A DNA stretch of 64,000 bases from Opisthorchis felineus (Eukaryota > Platyhelminthes > Trematoda > Opisthorchiida > Opisthorchiidae), in assembly GCA_004794785.1 (NCBI GenBank), contig SJOL01001962.1, positions 916,829-980,828 on the forward strand, read 5' to 3'. Positions 1-10,912 of this stretch are shown here, one piece after another. The notes under the pieces are model-generated. The model searched no databases. It worked only from the letters and a program-made list of their open reading frames with translations, and was not told where the DNA came from. Every line of letters starts with the position of its first letter. Within the stretch, counting starts at the first letter, position 1. A program made the position numbers and the translations under genes.

Positions 1-1000
1 ACTGCTCGGACTATGAGTTATCCACCCCTTCAAAGGAAACAATTATGGCTAGTGATAATAGACTACGATAGTAGGCATGGCAATCAGGGGGCCGCGCTCA
101 CTGTCTAATTATTGGGACCAAGGTAACTGTGCAAACTTGGTCTACGGTCAACTACACTACCGACGCAGTTTGACCGTGCTCCACGTGATGGTAAAATACA
201 GGGATGAAGAATTAGACAATGGAACATAACCATTAGCACCGGTCAGTCATCTAACTGTTCTTGAAAAACAACTTTGAGCGAGCTACCAGCACTCAGCGAG
301 AACTCCACTGCAGTGCAATCAGTCACATGCAGCGCCCATCTCAGCAAGCCATTATGCGAACAGTCTTCATTCGATCTGACTTTGTCCATTCCACACACAC
401 TGTTTTTCTTGCCCACGGCGATCATAACGATGATACAGGGAATTTTCAACAACATCCATTCGTAATCATCATCCTCATCAGTAATACGTACCGGCAGTTA
501 ATAGTCATACAAATATCGGGGAAGGAAACCTCAGTAAAGTTTGGAAAGAAAAGGAAAGGGTATTGATTAAGCACGAGTAAGCCCTATGTCATTCATGGAA
601 ACGATCAATGATAAGGTGCCTACACATTTGGATATCAGGAAAATAAACAAACCTGAGCATCATGTTGAAGTAGGTGGACATCAGTGGGACTGACCCAACG
701 TATTTTGCAAACTTCACCCGGCATCAGGGCAGTGCAAAACGATACAGGAATATTAGCTCAGCGGTCGGGCTAGGAAATGATGCCATACGTGCCACGGATC
801 GGTGGCTTTCAGCAGGGCTTTCAACCACCCGCAAACATGGTTGCATGCCCCCTCCAAAAAAAGGTGCGGACATCTCACGGCACTGCGTTCGGCTCCAGTC
901 ACTTTCACTCCAAGTTGACACGTCATGGTCAGACCCCGTAGACCTTTGCCAACAACGGCGAACGGCGCTTCCTAATTGGCAAAATGACTGGCCTAGTCTA
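1..1000. other. unassigned sequence
   Basis: No recognisable gene, RNA or mobile element. Short open frames exist on both strands (for example 261-566 plus), but they lack recognisable domains, good splice borders or codon regularity. It is probably intergenic or intronic. Confidence 0.5.
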
Positions 1001-1002
1001 TC

Positions 1003-1063
<61 letters not shown>
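1001..1063. repeat. (TCA)n microsatellite
   Basis: About 21 copies of TCA with one interruption (TCACCATCA). It happens to read as a serine run in a plus-strand frame, but the surrounding frame has no other sign of coding. Confidence 0.95.
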
Positions 1064-1995
1064 GTACTTGTCTTCTTTGGATGGGTGGATAACTAGTCGT
1101 ATGAACGGATTCGGAAGTGGAACTTCGGGCAATAAAAGCTTATTTTGACTTCGAAAAGATGTACTTAACTAAGCTTTCGATTATCTAGTAGCTTGCTGTC
1201 AGCTTACTGCGTTCTTTGGACTTTATCCGAGGGAAATATCACAGCGTCAGAACGCTGGTATAACAATGGAGCTTCTTTCTATGAGAAACCTTATGCCTGA
1301 ATCCTGCAATTAATTAACCAAAAGAGTTCGGAAAGTGTCTTGAACGATTTTGAAACGAGTCGTTTTGTCCAGATTGTATGGTAGAATAGATCAGCTCAAC
1401 CCATCAAATTTCTAGCTTGCTTAAGTTTGGTTTACCGTGGGAATCGTTAGGAATATTCGTTCTGTTAGGGGTACCGCCCTCGATTTTGGAAGATAACTGT
1501 AATGAAAAACCTGAAAGTTTTGGAACCTAACCGGTTAACTCTCGCTGAGTGGTAGATTAGAGGGCTAGATTGTTCAATACACTATTATGTCAGATCATTA
1601 CGTAATGCAACGGTGATAAATAAAAAAGCATGGTGTAATGACTGATAGTCCGAACATTGACGAAATTTTTGTGTGGGCTCTGAATTTTGTGCTCAGGATG
1701 AAGAGGTATGGCTTCATTCGTTTGATACAATACCTTCTTTGATCTCTGGGCAAAGTGTTCAAGTTTCGGTTAAAAAACTTCTATTTAGTGCGCAGTGCAA
1801 ATGAATTCCTGGCATAACTCGCCACAAAATGGCACATTTTCGATTTTATTAACTTGCGGGAGAAAATACCTCGCAGAAAACCGATGGACTGGTTTCTGTT
1901 CACGTCACGTGATATTTAGTGTCCAGTACACTAAATGCTACATCCGAGTTGCTGGATTGCAGCGAATGCAATAAAACCATGCAACCAGGGCATAA
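1064..1995. other. unassigned sequence
   Basis: AT-rich, with stop codons in all frames and no motif recognised. It may be the intron upstream of the candidate exon that follows. Confidence 0.45.
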
Positions 1996-2199
1996 AGTGT
2001 CAAAACATCACCCACATATTTCGTCTGGACAAAACATCGACAAGCCGATGGTGCAGATCACATATGCGTGAACAACTTGAATTTCCGGCTAACCTCGTCT
2101 TACCACTATGGCATCATTTCTGTAGGCCTTGGCCTTTTATCCAGCCTGATCTGTGGTCTGATGACACTAGCCGTCTGCAATGGATTCACTGACCTGCGC
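1996..2199 (+). CDS. candidate exon with one membrane segment (unidentified protein)
   Basis: The frame is open from a TAA at 1993 to a consensus donor, CGC followed by GTGAGT, at 2200, ending in phase 0. The peptide has a clear hydrophobic stretch of about 25 residues (YGIISVGLGLLSSLICGLMT and on) after a hydrophilic part containing an isolated Cys. The pattern resembles the third membrane span of tetraspan (claudin/PMP22-like) proteins, but that is only a resemblance. The 5' border is uncertain: no strong pyrimidine-tract acceptor is visible, so the exon may start anywhere after 1996. No partner exon was found downstream. Confidence 0.35.
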
Positions 2200-3089
2200 G
2201 TGAGTGCCCGTCAAACTACATGCCTGTTTTGTTGCCCACACGTAAAAACGTGGATGTGGGCAAAGAAGTGTAATCCAAACTATGCTGTTGTTACCTATCT
2301 TCGAGACATGAAATTCCTAAGGGGAACTGGTTGCATGGAGTTTCCAAAGCAACGTCTACTTTCAGGTATTGTGCACCCATAAATAAAAAATAACCTGAGG
2401 GATGGGCGCTGCTAGATAGCTTGTGAAACTACACGTATGAAATGTTACAGTGAATTTTCCCGGACCTTGAAAAACCACTCCATTTCAAGAAATCCCTACG
2501 ACCAGAAAAATTCCCTTTCAACCTTCGGAGTTTACGCCGCACGACAAAGTCTCATGTCTCCTATTTTTTGGTAGAATAAATCACCTTGAAATCTACTCAC
2601 CCAACACTTGCAAATCCACCAAAACAATGTGGCACCATATGGGGTGACTGGTTGATTCAGCTGTGTGAAGAATTGTACCAAAAATGATTGGCCTCTGAAG
2701 TGTTGCTTGCTTTCAGGTGGATAGTAACGACCAGTGTGATTTGAATGATACGTCCACCACGTGAATGGTGAAGTACTGAACCGCCCGTACGTGATTGCAT
2801 CAGCAGCTAATTTGTCTTGTCGAATTCATCTCAGTGTGTATATTTTTCATAAGAAAGACACTCTTTACTTGTTGAATATATAGCGACAACCCTAGAGGAG
2901 GTACCTTTCGCGTGACAAAAATTAACGGAAGAAAATGTGGTCGTTTCGCTCTGATAGGTTACCTAAATACCGTGTGTGAAGGAACATCCGATCTGCGCCA
3001 CAACCATGCAACTGATATAACCTGTATATGACTGACTTTCTTTCCTTCGACTGACTGGAGACATCAAACGCGGTCGGCTCAAAAATAGC
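2200..3089. other. unassigned sequence before the PLE
   Basis: No gene recognised. The part next to 3090 may hold the decayed upstream part of the PLE reverse transcriptase, but I cannot align the catalytic YVDD box there. Confidence 0.4.
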
Positions 3090-3941
3090 TTTATTGTAAT
3101 CAAACGTGATAACCTGAAAAGCTTCCACGACCATCTCAGTAGTTTTAATCCTCACATCAAGTTTAGCATGGAGATAGAGTCCACCTCGGGCAGATTACCC
3201 TTCCAGGACTGTACAACACATAAGAGTGGTGGAAAATTAAAAACGACTATCTACCAGAAACCCACAGACACAGGAATCGTCTTAAACTACTCATCAGCAC
3301 ACCAAAAGTCCGAACCGAAAAGCAGCTCAAATCGAGATTGCCAACAGACTTCAAGAAATTAGATACCCAGTGAGTTTGATTAGGCGGCAATTAAGAAGGA
3401 TATTGGCTCAGGTATCTAGGCTCAGTAAGAATGAATTGGTACAGCCGTCATTTCATATAAAGCAGGAACATCGGAGGTTATTCGAAGAATGCTGAACTTA
3501 GCCAACATTGGAGTAGCTTTCCAGAATGGAAAAACGCTACGCTCAGTTTTGATGCAATTGAAAGATCCCCTCCCGGTTGAAAGGACTAGGGACTGCGTGC
3601 ATAAAATCAACTGCGACGATTACGCTCAGGGTTACATAGCGCAAACTGCCAGGGAATTGCACACCAGAATTGGTGAGTATAAAAGGAGGATAAACAAACC
3701 ACCAAGAAATGCGGAAGAATACCAAACGCTGATCAAAGACTCGGTGATGGCAGTGCATGCGTTAGACACAGGACATAGAATAGATCTGGAGAATGTGGAA
3801 GTTCTAAGAAGGGGACTGCGACTCACACCACAGCGGCTGATAGCCGAGGCGGTGGAAAGTACCAAGCATCATAGCGTGAATAGAATTGAGGATGTGGAAC
3901 TGGCGAGCGTATGGAGAGCGGTCTTGGATAAACCGAGTTGA
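3090..3941 (+). pseudogene. Penelope-like element RT C-terminus plus GIY-YIG endonuclease, degenerate
   Basis: The RT part reads FIVIKRDNLKSFHDHL, then a segment with LPFQDC and KLKTTIYQKPTDT, typical of the region just after the PLE catalytic box. The expected YVDD is replaced by unrelated residues, so the palm is dead. Frameshifts and a TAG at about 3361 separate this from the 3' part. There (open to the TGA after 3941) comes the GIY-YIG domain: INCDDYAQGYIAQTARELHT with GEYKRR, then the conserved PLE tail (HALDTGHRIDLENVEVLRRG, VNRIEDVELASVW). The YIG motif is mutated to YIA. PLEs move by target-primed reverse transcription, with the endonuclease nicking the target. This copy cannot be active. 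Confidence 0.85.
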
Positions 3942-4110
3942 CACGTAACTGTGTGGTTGTCAATGCGCGTAGAATCATTAGCAAAAACAGGGGGTGGAAA
4001 TCCCAACCCGAACAAAGGCCACATAATCCTTCTTCCTTACACAACTATCGTAGCACTAGCTCATCCACACATATAGACGAAAAGTACAAACGACGTCCAT
4101 CACATGAACC

Positions 4111-4122
4111 AAAAGCACTAGT
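4111..4122. repeat. 12-bp target-site duplication, left copy
   Basis: CAAAAGCACTAG is repeated exactly at 4559-4570. Together they bracket the HHR-bearing repeat. Confidence 0.85.
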
Positions 4123-4170
4123 AATTTTACGCAATTTACTACCCATAAGGTTGCTGAAAATTCTTCGACA

Positions 4171-4213
4171 GCCCACGACCGGTTTCGCCCTTTTGGGGGC
4201 TCATCAGGCAGGT
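4171..4213 (-). ncRNA. hammerhead ribozyme motif, family 1, copy A
   Basis: On the minus strand the order is stem I, CTGATGA, stem II (GCCC/GGGC with loop CCAAAA), GAAA, the self-complementary ACCGGT as a minimal stem III, then GTC and the stem I partner GTGGG. All core residues are intact. Stem I pairs over 5 bp including G-U pairs. The predicted cleavage follows the C complementary to position 4177. The short stem III is typical of PLE-type HHRs. Confidence 0.8.
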
Positions 4214-4309
4214 GCAAAACCAAATTGATTTGCCAATGCGTGTATTTCTTTAAAACAGTCCAATTTGGGTTCAAGTAGATCATAAGGTTGACGAAAACTC
4301 GGGGACTGC

Positions 4310-4352
4310 GCCTGCCTGGTGAGCCCCAAAAAGGGCGAAACCGGTCGTGGGC
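4310..4352 (+). ncRNA. hammerhead ribozyme motif, family 1, copy B (core mutated)
   Basis: Same architecture as copy A in the opposite orientation. Stem I pairs GCCTGC with GTGGGC (6 bp including two wobbles). Stem II is GCCC/GGGC, followed by GAAA, ACCGGT and the GTC cleavage triplet at 4344-4346. The first core box reads CTGGTGA instead of CTGATGA. Loss of that invariant A should strongly reduce or abolish cleavage. Confidence 0.7.
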
Positions 4353-4558
4353 TGTCGAAGAAGTTTCAGCAACCTTATGGGTAGTACATTGCGTAAAATT
4401 ACATGCATTGCGATATCTCGAATATCGTAGCAACTGGAACATGAGGCGGCCTGGTGCAGCACATTCAGTTGCATGGAAACATCACAAACGAGAGATTCAG
4501 CTGGGTTCCAGGTAAGTCTCCCGCAAAACCAAATTGATTTGCAAATGAGTGTGTTTCT

Positions 4559-4570
4559 CAAAAGCACTAG
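4559..4570. repeat. 12-bp target-site duplication, right copy
   Basis: Exact copy of 4111-4122. Confidence 0.85.
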
Positions 4571-4739
4571 ACCCTACGCTGGACCCAAATCCATTTGGGT
4601 TTCCCCAGCAACTTAACACTTGGTGACCCACCCTAACACACAATATCCCTTGGCCGACACCTAACACAGATTTAGCTTGAATTAGCTGATTGGTTCTCCT
4701 TCCGCCTTAAATCTCGATCAACCTCGTAACCTAGTCACT

Positions 4740-4782
4740 TGGCCTGACGAAGCTTTTGTGTCAAAAGCGAAACGTTGCCCAG
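4740..4782 (+). ncRNA. hammerhead ribozyme-like motif, second class
   Basis: CTGACGA at 4744-4750 (position 7 of the core is variable, so this is an allowed core). One unpaired A follows, then a perfect 6-bp stem II GCTTTT/AAAAGC (4752-4757 with 4763-4768), GAAA at 4769-4772 and GTT as the cleavage triplet at 4774-4776. Stem I pairs GGC with GCC. Stem III is reduced to almost nothing. An AATAAA follows at 4784. It shares orientation with the decayed PLE ORF, so it is probably that element's own 3' ribozyme. Confidence 0.6.
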
Positions 4783-4829
4783 CAATAAATCTACCGATTG
4801 TTACCAAACTTTTCCGAAAAGCACACACT

Positions 4830-6484
4830 GTATTTACCAGTGTTGCCTTCAAATCCGAGCCCATCGGCTGGGCAATCATCAAGAATTCCGAATGGATCAC
4901 GAATAAGTTATGCATAATGATTGACTGCTCTCAAGTGGTCAAGGTTCCTGAAAATTTTTGTCGCAGTATCTAAACACAGCAATCAATTTGTTACGGTTCT
5001 AATTTAGCTTATAGGTTGTTATTAATGTTACGGGGACTTGCACAACTGTTTGCGGGTTTCTCTCTGAAATATCCAGAATGGTTGGGCTGGTCACCTCATA
5101 CATATGTATTTGTTCCAGGTAGTGTTGTTCAGTTCATTGTGTCAGATTCTCGCCTCTGAACTCGGTATGACTCTCCACCAGAACATTATTTCTGGCTGAG
5201 AGTTCGACCCTTTGTCATTAATTAGGGGGTGACTTGAGTAGGTTCATTAATTTGGTCAACCTTATCCGTACATCTGCGTTTCTGAGCTAGAAGACGAGAT
5301 ATTCAAGAGGCTCTGAAATGGGTATCAAACTTTGAGTCATTGCCCTATGTTGCCCACGCAGGGGGATTAACTAGCCATCAAACCCTTTGTGCTATCGAGA
5401 TTTGTCCACCTAAACACAATGAAACAAAGCTGAACACCGGAAATAACTTGTTTGACATGCAACAGTTTGCTTAAATAACAGCAGCATACAACTGGGGACA
5501 AAATAAATGACGGTGTGAAGAATTTAGCATAAACTCAACTAACTTCAACCTTATCGCAATCCCCTAGCTGGAACTGATTCCACTACAGAACGAAAGTCGA
5601 TGTTATGTTGTGTCGAATAATGCACAACGGCGATGCTTCCTTCATTAATCTCGTTGATTCCCTAACACAAGAAGATTCAGTATTTAATGGGTAAATTTAA
5701 GCAACGCCCTTGGCTTGATTGGGCCTTTTGGTACTGAAGCCCCTTTATCCCTCAACAGATTAATCTTTTCCCGTCTCTTAGGTTGTATCTTACTGATTTT
5801 CATTAGGTGAGATGTCTGCGAAAGTTTTTCCTGTAGACCTTGATGAAATTTCAAAGTCCTGCTGTTGACGACATGCACATCAGTCTCCGTATATTACACT
5901 CGTCCCCAGACACCAAACTGTGGACAGGTGATTGCCTTGCAAACGGTTTGACGGACCGGTTTACCTCGTTGATTAAAAAACTAAAACAAAGTCCACCCCG
6001 CAGTCCCCAAGAAATCCTACTCTGTGCTGCAACCTGCACATAACATGTGACCGCGTTTGTCTGTTGTATGTCGTTGGAAGCGTTTAATGCTAAAGCATTC
6101 ATAAGATAACCTGTGAACATCGGAACAAGTTTTGCAATGACAATCATACAAAATAGCGTCAACTTCTCCTGACCTCGGAGTGCAACTGGTTTTTTGCACT
6201 AGGTTAATGGAGCCAGAATGACGAACATTTTCAAATCCTGGAGGATGGCTGGTGTTTTACCCATTCGTCCACTAATAAAATAAGTTGAGAAATTTATCCG
6301 GCTGGAGGCGAGTTTGGACCCTGTGAACAGGGAGATTTATTTTATCTCACATTTTATTCATCGACAGACGCTGTTCTCAGACACCAGAGTTCCCATATTT
6401 GCCTCCCGTGAAGGGGTGAATTCACGAACGGTGTATTCACTTTTCCACAATCGGACTGACGATAATGCGTGAACGGTGCAAGTA
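4830..6484. other. unassigned sequence
   Basis: Only short open frames (for example 5840-6043 plus and 5851-6162 minus, which are overlapping opposites). No domain or convincing splice pair recognised. Confidence 0.45.
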
Positions 6485-6695
6485 GGTAAGTGATACGGTG
6501 GCTGTTGATCTGTTCGGCGAGCTTCGCTTGCAGATGTCTCGTCAACATTAGAGATGTCTTCGGTGCACTGTTTAGTGGGTAGCTCTTCTCTTCTTGCTTG
6601 CGCTTATATAGATTGCCAAGCTCGGCTAGGGGATCAACAGCCACCTGTTCATTTACCGATTAATACACCTGAACTACCAATATTCCAACACACTG
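6485..6695 (-). repeat. dispersed repeat family 2, antisense copy joined to a sense fragment
   Basis: From about 6490 to 6615 the minus strand reads TATATAAGCGCAAGC, then a GACGAGAC box, then CTCGCCGAACAGATCAACAG. From about 6612 the plus strand starts a sense piece (GCCAAGCTCGGC, ATCAACAGCCACC, CCAATATTCCAACACA). So the two halves are head to head. The same family is seen at 8040-8235 and 27,290-27,530 in sense and at 13.2, 17.7 and 21.8 kb. Confidence 0.6.
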
Positions 6696-7213
6696 ACAAT
6701 TTTGGGCGTTCCGCGCTCAAAACAGCTCGCCGATGGAAGACCACCTACCGACAAGCCTCTACGCGACAACTGCTACGTTTCCTTAATGAGTGCTTGCGAA
6801 ACCGTACCTTCCACGTAGCGCAACATTTGGACCACCGAATAATCACCCGCAGGCCTGGGCGCTTGCAAAAAACAACGGTACATGGATGGTTAGACTTATG
6901 ATAACCGATGGGCATAACCGTCTGAGGAAGTATGGAAGGATCGACACGGTAGACAGAGAGACTTGTTTGAGAATGATGTGACCGGATCTCCTACAAATTA
7001 TTGGTACCGCTGTCGAACGAAGAATCAGATCCACCACGGAAAAGAATAAAACCATTTTGGAAAACAAACTTGCAAGGCGCATCAGAAACAACAAGAATGA
7101 TACCATCATCAAAAGCAACACCACCACCAATGACAACAATGAAGCATGGATCAAGAAACTTTCCAGTAAACAACTGACTGTTCAAGAACAGAATGTTCCT
7201 ATTAAAAGGCTAA
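6696..7213. other. unassigned sequence between repeats
   Basis: No gene recognised. An Asn/Lys/Thr-rich open frame near 7057-7200 is compositionally simple. Confidence 0.4.
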
Positions 7214-7424
7214 ACTTTAGCGATGTGGCTGGTATGTCCGACTCCTCGAACGACGACCCAGTAACCTACCTTGGTTGTGGCGATCGATTGTCCGGTGGGC
7301 TTCAGGTGACTGTGGCATTACCTGACTGGGAAGTCCTGACTGGCAGGTCAATCGATCGTCAAAACCAAGGTATGCTACTGGGTCATTGCTCGAGGAGTCG
7401 GACATACTAGTCACATTGCTCAAG
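7214..7424. repeat. fold-back: 77-bp imperfect inverted repeat with a 58-bp loop
   Basis: The left arm 7214-7290 and right arm 7349-7424 are reverse complements with a few mismatches. Both include TATGTCCGACTCCTCGA, GACCCAGTA, TACCTTGGTT and CGATCGATTG. The loop holds a short tandem CCTGACTGG direct repeat. A stretch at about 30,425-30,560 looks like a diverged single arm of the same sequence. Confidence 0.8.
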
Positions 7425-7819
7425 CGTGAACATGTTCGCCTATTCAGATGTGAAAAATCAGATGCATCCAGCGTCCTGTGTGGCAGTCCACTGATGAAGC
7501 AATAAACAGACGCACTGTGATCGACCCTGTCTAGTGACATCTAAAGACGAAAGAAGTCTAGAATCGCCCAACCTTGCGCTGAAAAAATGAATCAAAGAAG
7601 AAACCAATACAACTAAGGCAAAAAAGACCTCCGCCTTAAAACGGCAGGTTCATTGGACTGGCATTTTCAGCTCACATCAGGGATCACCTAATCCGCCTAC
7701 CAAACGATCCAAAAGTAACGGGAGTCCCGTTGAAAGAAGACGTGAAATCATCCAACCCGGCTCATGAATATAAACCACAAGCTAGGTATGGACAAGTTAG
7801 GTTGAAGGCAGCAAACTAT
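7425..7819. other. unassigned sequence
   Basis: Nothing recognised; A-rich plus strand with stops in all frames. Confidence 0.4.
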
Positions 7820-8236
7820 GGAAATGGAATTATAAGGTGAAACAATCAAATACGAGGAAGGTGGACCACAACACAATACAGATCACGAACAGGCCAACCA
7901 GAAGAGAAAATGATGGACGACAATTTCGGCATGTAATGTGGCAGTCAAACGCAAGAAATACAGACCGCAACGCAACAGATGTATTGATCGGACCATTCGG
8001 ACTGCAACTGCGATTGTTACCAATGGCCAATCAGGTTATAGCTTGACGCCATTCTTTGCTAACTATATAAACACAAGCACGGAGAGAGGAACTAAACACT
8101 CAGCAACTCACTGGAGATGCTTCCCCAAATATAGACGAAACATATGCAACTCAGTTGCCAAGCTCGGCGAACAGATCAACAGCCACCTGATCAGTTGACA
8201 GTGAATGCGACCGAGCTACCAGTATTCCAATACATT
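7820..8236 (+). repeat. dispersed repeat family 2, sense copy
   Basis: Two diverged direct copies of a 50-bp block (GGACCACAACACAATACAGAT and ACAGACCGCAACGCAACAGAT) precede AATGGCCAATCAGGTTATAG, a TATATAA, the box AGACGAAACATATGC and the end segment TTGCCAAGCTCGGCGAACAG. The 27,290-27,530 copy has the same order. The central box resembles the GAAAC half of an HHR. Confidence 0.6.
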
Positions 8237-10825
8237 ACCAAGAAAGCGAGTTACTTATTCTGCTGAGACAGCAGAACGCGATAAATCGTGCAGTCCGTCG
8301 TTTTCATTCCACTTTGCCAGGTGTCATTGCCAGTGGGTATCATTTCAGCTGGAAGGAATCTCGCTATTTGGGAGACAACATAATAGAAAGGGCTGCAGGA
8401 CACTAAGGACCCCAGTGGGTGGTTAAAAATACTTCAGTATTTGAAGACGCTGGTACTTTCACGGGCAAGCTAGCATTCTGACAAGAAGGTCATCACCTTT
8501 GGCCCAAAAACGTGTATGAACACAGACGTCAGCTTTGATCGACATCGTTATATTTCAGATGTTGGTGGTTGGGGGATTTTGTGGAATACATACTCGCATG
8601 ACTCGTTTGAACAATCGTCCTCCTGTCCTAGCGCAATCATCCTGGTCAGTCCACACCAAAGGAGGGAAGCACTGGGCTCGAGTTTCGCTCTTATTTGATT
8701 CCTTTTTCAAGCCAACTATAATTGGTTTCCCGCTGGATTTCTCTTAGTGGGAATCTACAATGCATGATACGTCTTTGTATTCAATGAGGCAATGGATGGC
8801 TTTTTATCTCTTACCATGGCTAACTAACGTTGCGGTCGCTGGGATGCGAACAAACGGACGAATTTTTACTAGGATTATATCATTATCTGCTCTGTAAATC
8901 AAACCAAGGCTCAACAGCTAGTTTTTGGGGACATAATCCGTTTCTTAGAATGTATGCAGCTCCAAACTTACGGATTGTGGGTCACAGTTAGTCTTTCATT
9001 TGCTACACAAAAGTCTGCAGCATGTTGCACTTGAATAAGTCGTAGGCTGTTTCGCAAATGACGGGCGAAAAATCAAATTCAGACTTTCAAGCTGCACATT
9101 CGTTAGTTAAAGATGTTCTGGAAATAAGCGAATAAACAAAGCGAAATTTCGAACGAAAACCGAAACATTCAGTTTGAACTAAGCATTTATAACGTTTAAA
9201 CAAAAATAACTTTGGAATATTTGAAAACGGTGGTTAGCTTGAACTCGGCACACTAAGTTCAAGGTGCATATCTGACCATAAATGCTCACTCTGTCAATCA
9301 AAATTTTTCTATTTCATCGCTATGCTAGCCCATTTCTGATGTGTCCGATCGCACAGTTATCAGTTGTATGGTATCTAGCAATCTGCTAGGGCGAACGTGG
9401 GCGTGAATATCGACTGTTGGACGCAATGTTTTGGCATATTGAAGGATACCTTCGTCATACAAAGGGACAGTCTCCTGCCAGCTCCTCCAGCCGTCCATAA
9501 GAACATTCTGTTTCCACCCCGTTATATCCTGCTTCCTTCCTATCCAACGAGCGACAGTCTGACTTCTGTTCGTAGGTTCCAAGCATCCAATGTGTCAAAT
9601 TTTATTCACAGAGATAGACAGGAATTCGGCATTTGACTAGTAATCGCACAAAGTTGATAGGCAACCGGCTTCTTTGAACGTCATCTTAATTAGCAATTGC
9701 TACAACAGGTATCGGTTTCACTAACTTAATCATGGAATATGGCTGGTGTATATCTCACAAAATTAAGCAAACCGGTCATATGGGAAAACACCCAGCGGGA
9801 TAAGTGAATGCTATTATGGAAAGCTTTCACTGGGGTGGTCAACAGAACTTAGATCTTGTGGCACGAACTTCTTGACTTTGAGAAGATAGCGGAATAGAAG
9901 GAAGTTTAGCACAATTAACGGAAACTTGGCAGTCATTTAATTTCGACATGGTCTTTTTGGAAAAAGATCCATATACAGGGTACGAGTCACGTTCCCCTTT
10001 AAATGAACACCGTACCTATGATGATTTTGCTGCTCATCCTTTACACTCTACAATGAAGATGATATCTCGACATTTTAACTAAACGTCTGTGACATTGTGG
10101 TTTGCCGTGGATGGAGAATTGGGTTATTTTTCCCCCTTTCGAGATGTCCTACTTAACAGAAAACAGGATAGCGAACCTCAGGCGGAGGCCTGCACAAGAT
10201 TTCACAGTTTCGTTCAGATGAAATGCAAGCAGAACCTCATCGAGTGCCCAACAAACAGGGTTCACAGAGTCGGTGCCGCTAGATGCAGACTAGGCGCAGA
10301 ACTGCGCCTTATCTGAAAAAAGTTCACACCGAAGATAGCTCGCCGGAGAAATTCATGCTATGACATGTCAGAAGGCCAAATATCTTTTTGAAACCGCAAG
10401 GAAAGTCAGCTGAAAAGCACCGTATATAGATTCGGCTGAAGAAGATTCCTGAAAGAATGATAGAGCACCAAAAGTGATTGTGATCCGACTGACCATGGCT
10501 TTCAATCGGGAGCATATTTAATTAGTTGTCTACTCCTTCTTATCAACTTTAATTCTAAGCTGCCCATCTGTGCTACTCTATTCACTTGCCCTCCAGACAG
10601 TGCGGGAATAATGAAATGAGGTCTGTTGAACGGGGGTGATAATCCCATTTCATCATGTGGGCGTTCTGATAATCCACACCACGTGATTACCAAGACTGGA
10701 TTTCACAATAAGGAAACAACTCAATGGACTAATTCGGCTAAATCCGTCAATGTGATTTGTCGAGTGTCACCAGATCCCGCTAAGACGATCCGAAAAATAC
10801 ACTCTCTATAGCTAAAGCAATAGCA
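8237..10825. other. unassigned sequence
   Basis: No gene, tRNA or element recognised. The 75-residue frame at 10,089-10,316 has no known domain. Confidence 0.45.
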
Positions 10826-10912
10826 GTTCAATAAATGCATACCAATTTGGTTTCGGACGGGTGCCTCACCTGGAAGTCAGCTGAATCTCTCGTTTATACC
10901 GTTCAATTAAAA
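10826..10912 (+). repeat. family 1 repeat, first part only
   Basis: Matches the first 80 bp of the family 1 unit (GCATACCAATTTGGTTT, CACCTGGAA, CAGCTGAATCTCTCGTTTAT) and then diverges. The HHR part is absent. Confidence 0.65.

Larger units (their letters stand above)
4123..4558 (-). mobile_element. 436-bp HHR-bearing repeat (family 1) with inverted ends
   Basis: It is flanked by perfect 12-bp direct repeats. Read on the minus strand, a full unit of about 310 bp starts with ACACTCATTTGCAAATCAAT and contains an antisense HHR. It is followed by a second copy of the first 35 bp of the unit. The sequence then jumps to an inverted partial unit carrying an HHR in sense. Both outer arms share the segment ACCCATAAGGTTGCTGAAA. 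Tandem plus inverted pseudo-LTR pieces are known from PLEs, so this is most likely a PLE-derived, ORF-less copy. Other copies or pieces are near 10.8, 14.3, 26.1, 26.85 and 61.7 kb. Confidence 0.75.
3090..4830 (+). mobile_element. PLE copy with 3' region (excluding the 4123-4558 insertion)
   Basis: The pseudogenic PLE ORF is followed by non-coding sequence to an HHR core at 4744-4776 and an AATAAA at 4784-4789 in the same orientation. This order, ORF then HHR in a pseudo-LTR, matches the known design of PLEs that carry HHRs. The outer borders were not resolved. A 436-bp repeat with its own target-site duplication is inserted at 4122/4123. Confidence 0.55.

Noticed and set aside
1001..1063. 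Poly-serine or poly-histidine coding repeat
   Set aside because: A plain TCA microsatellite without coding support on either side.
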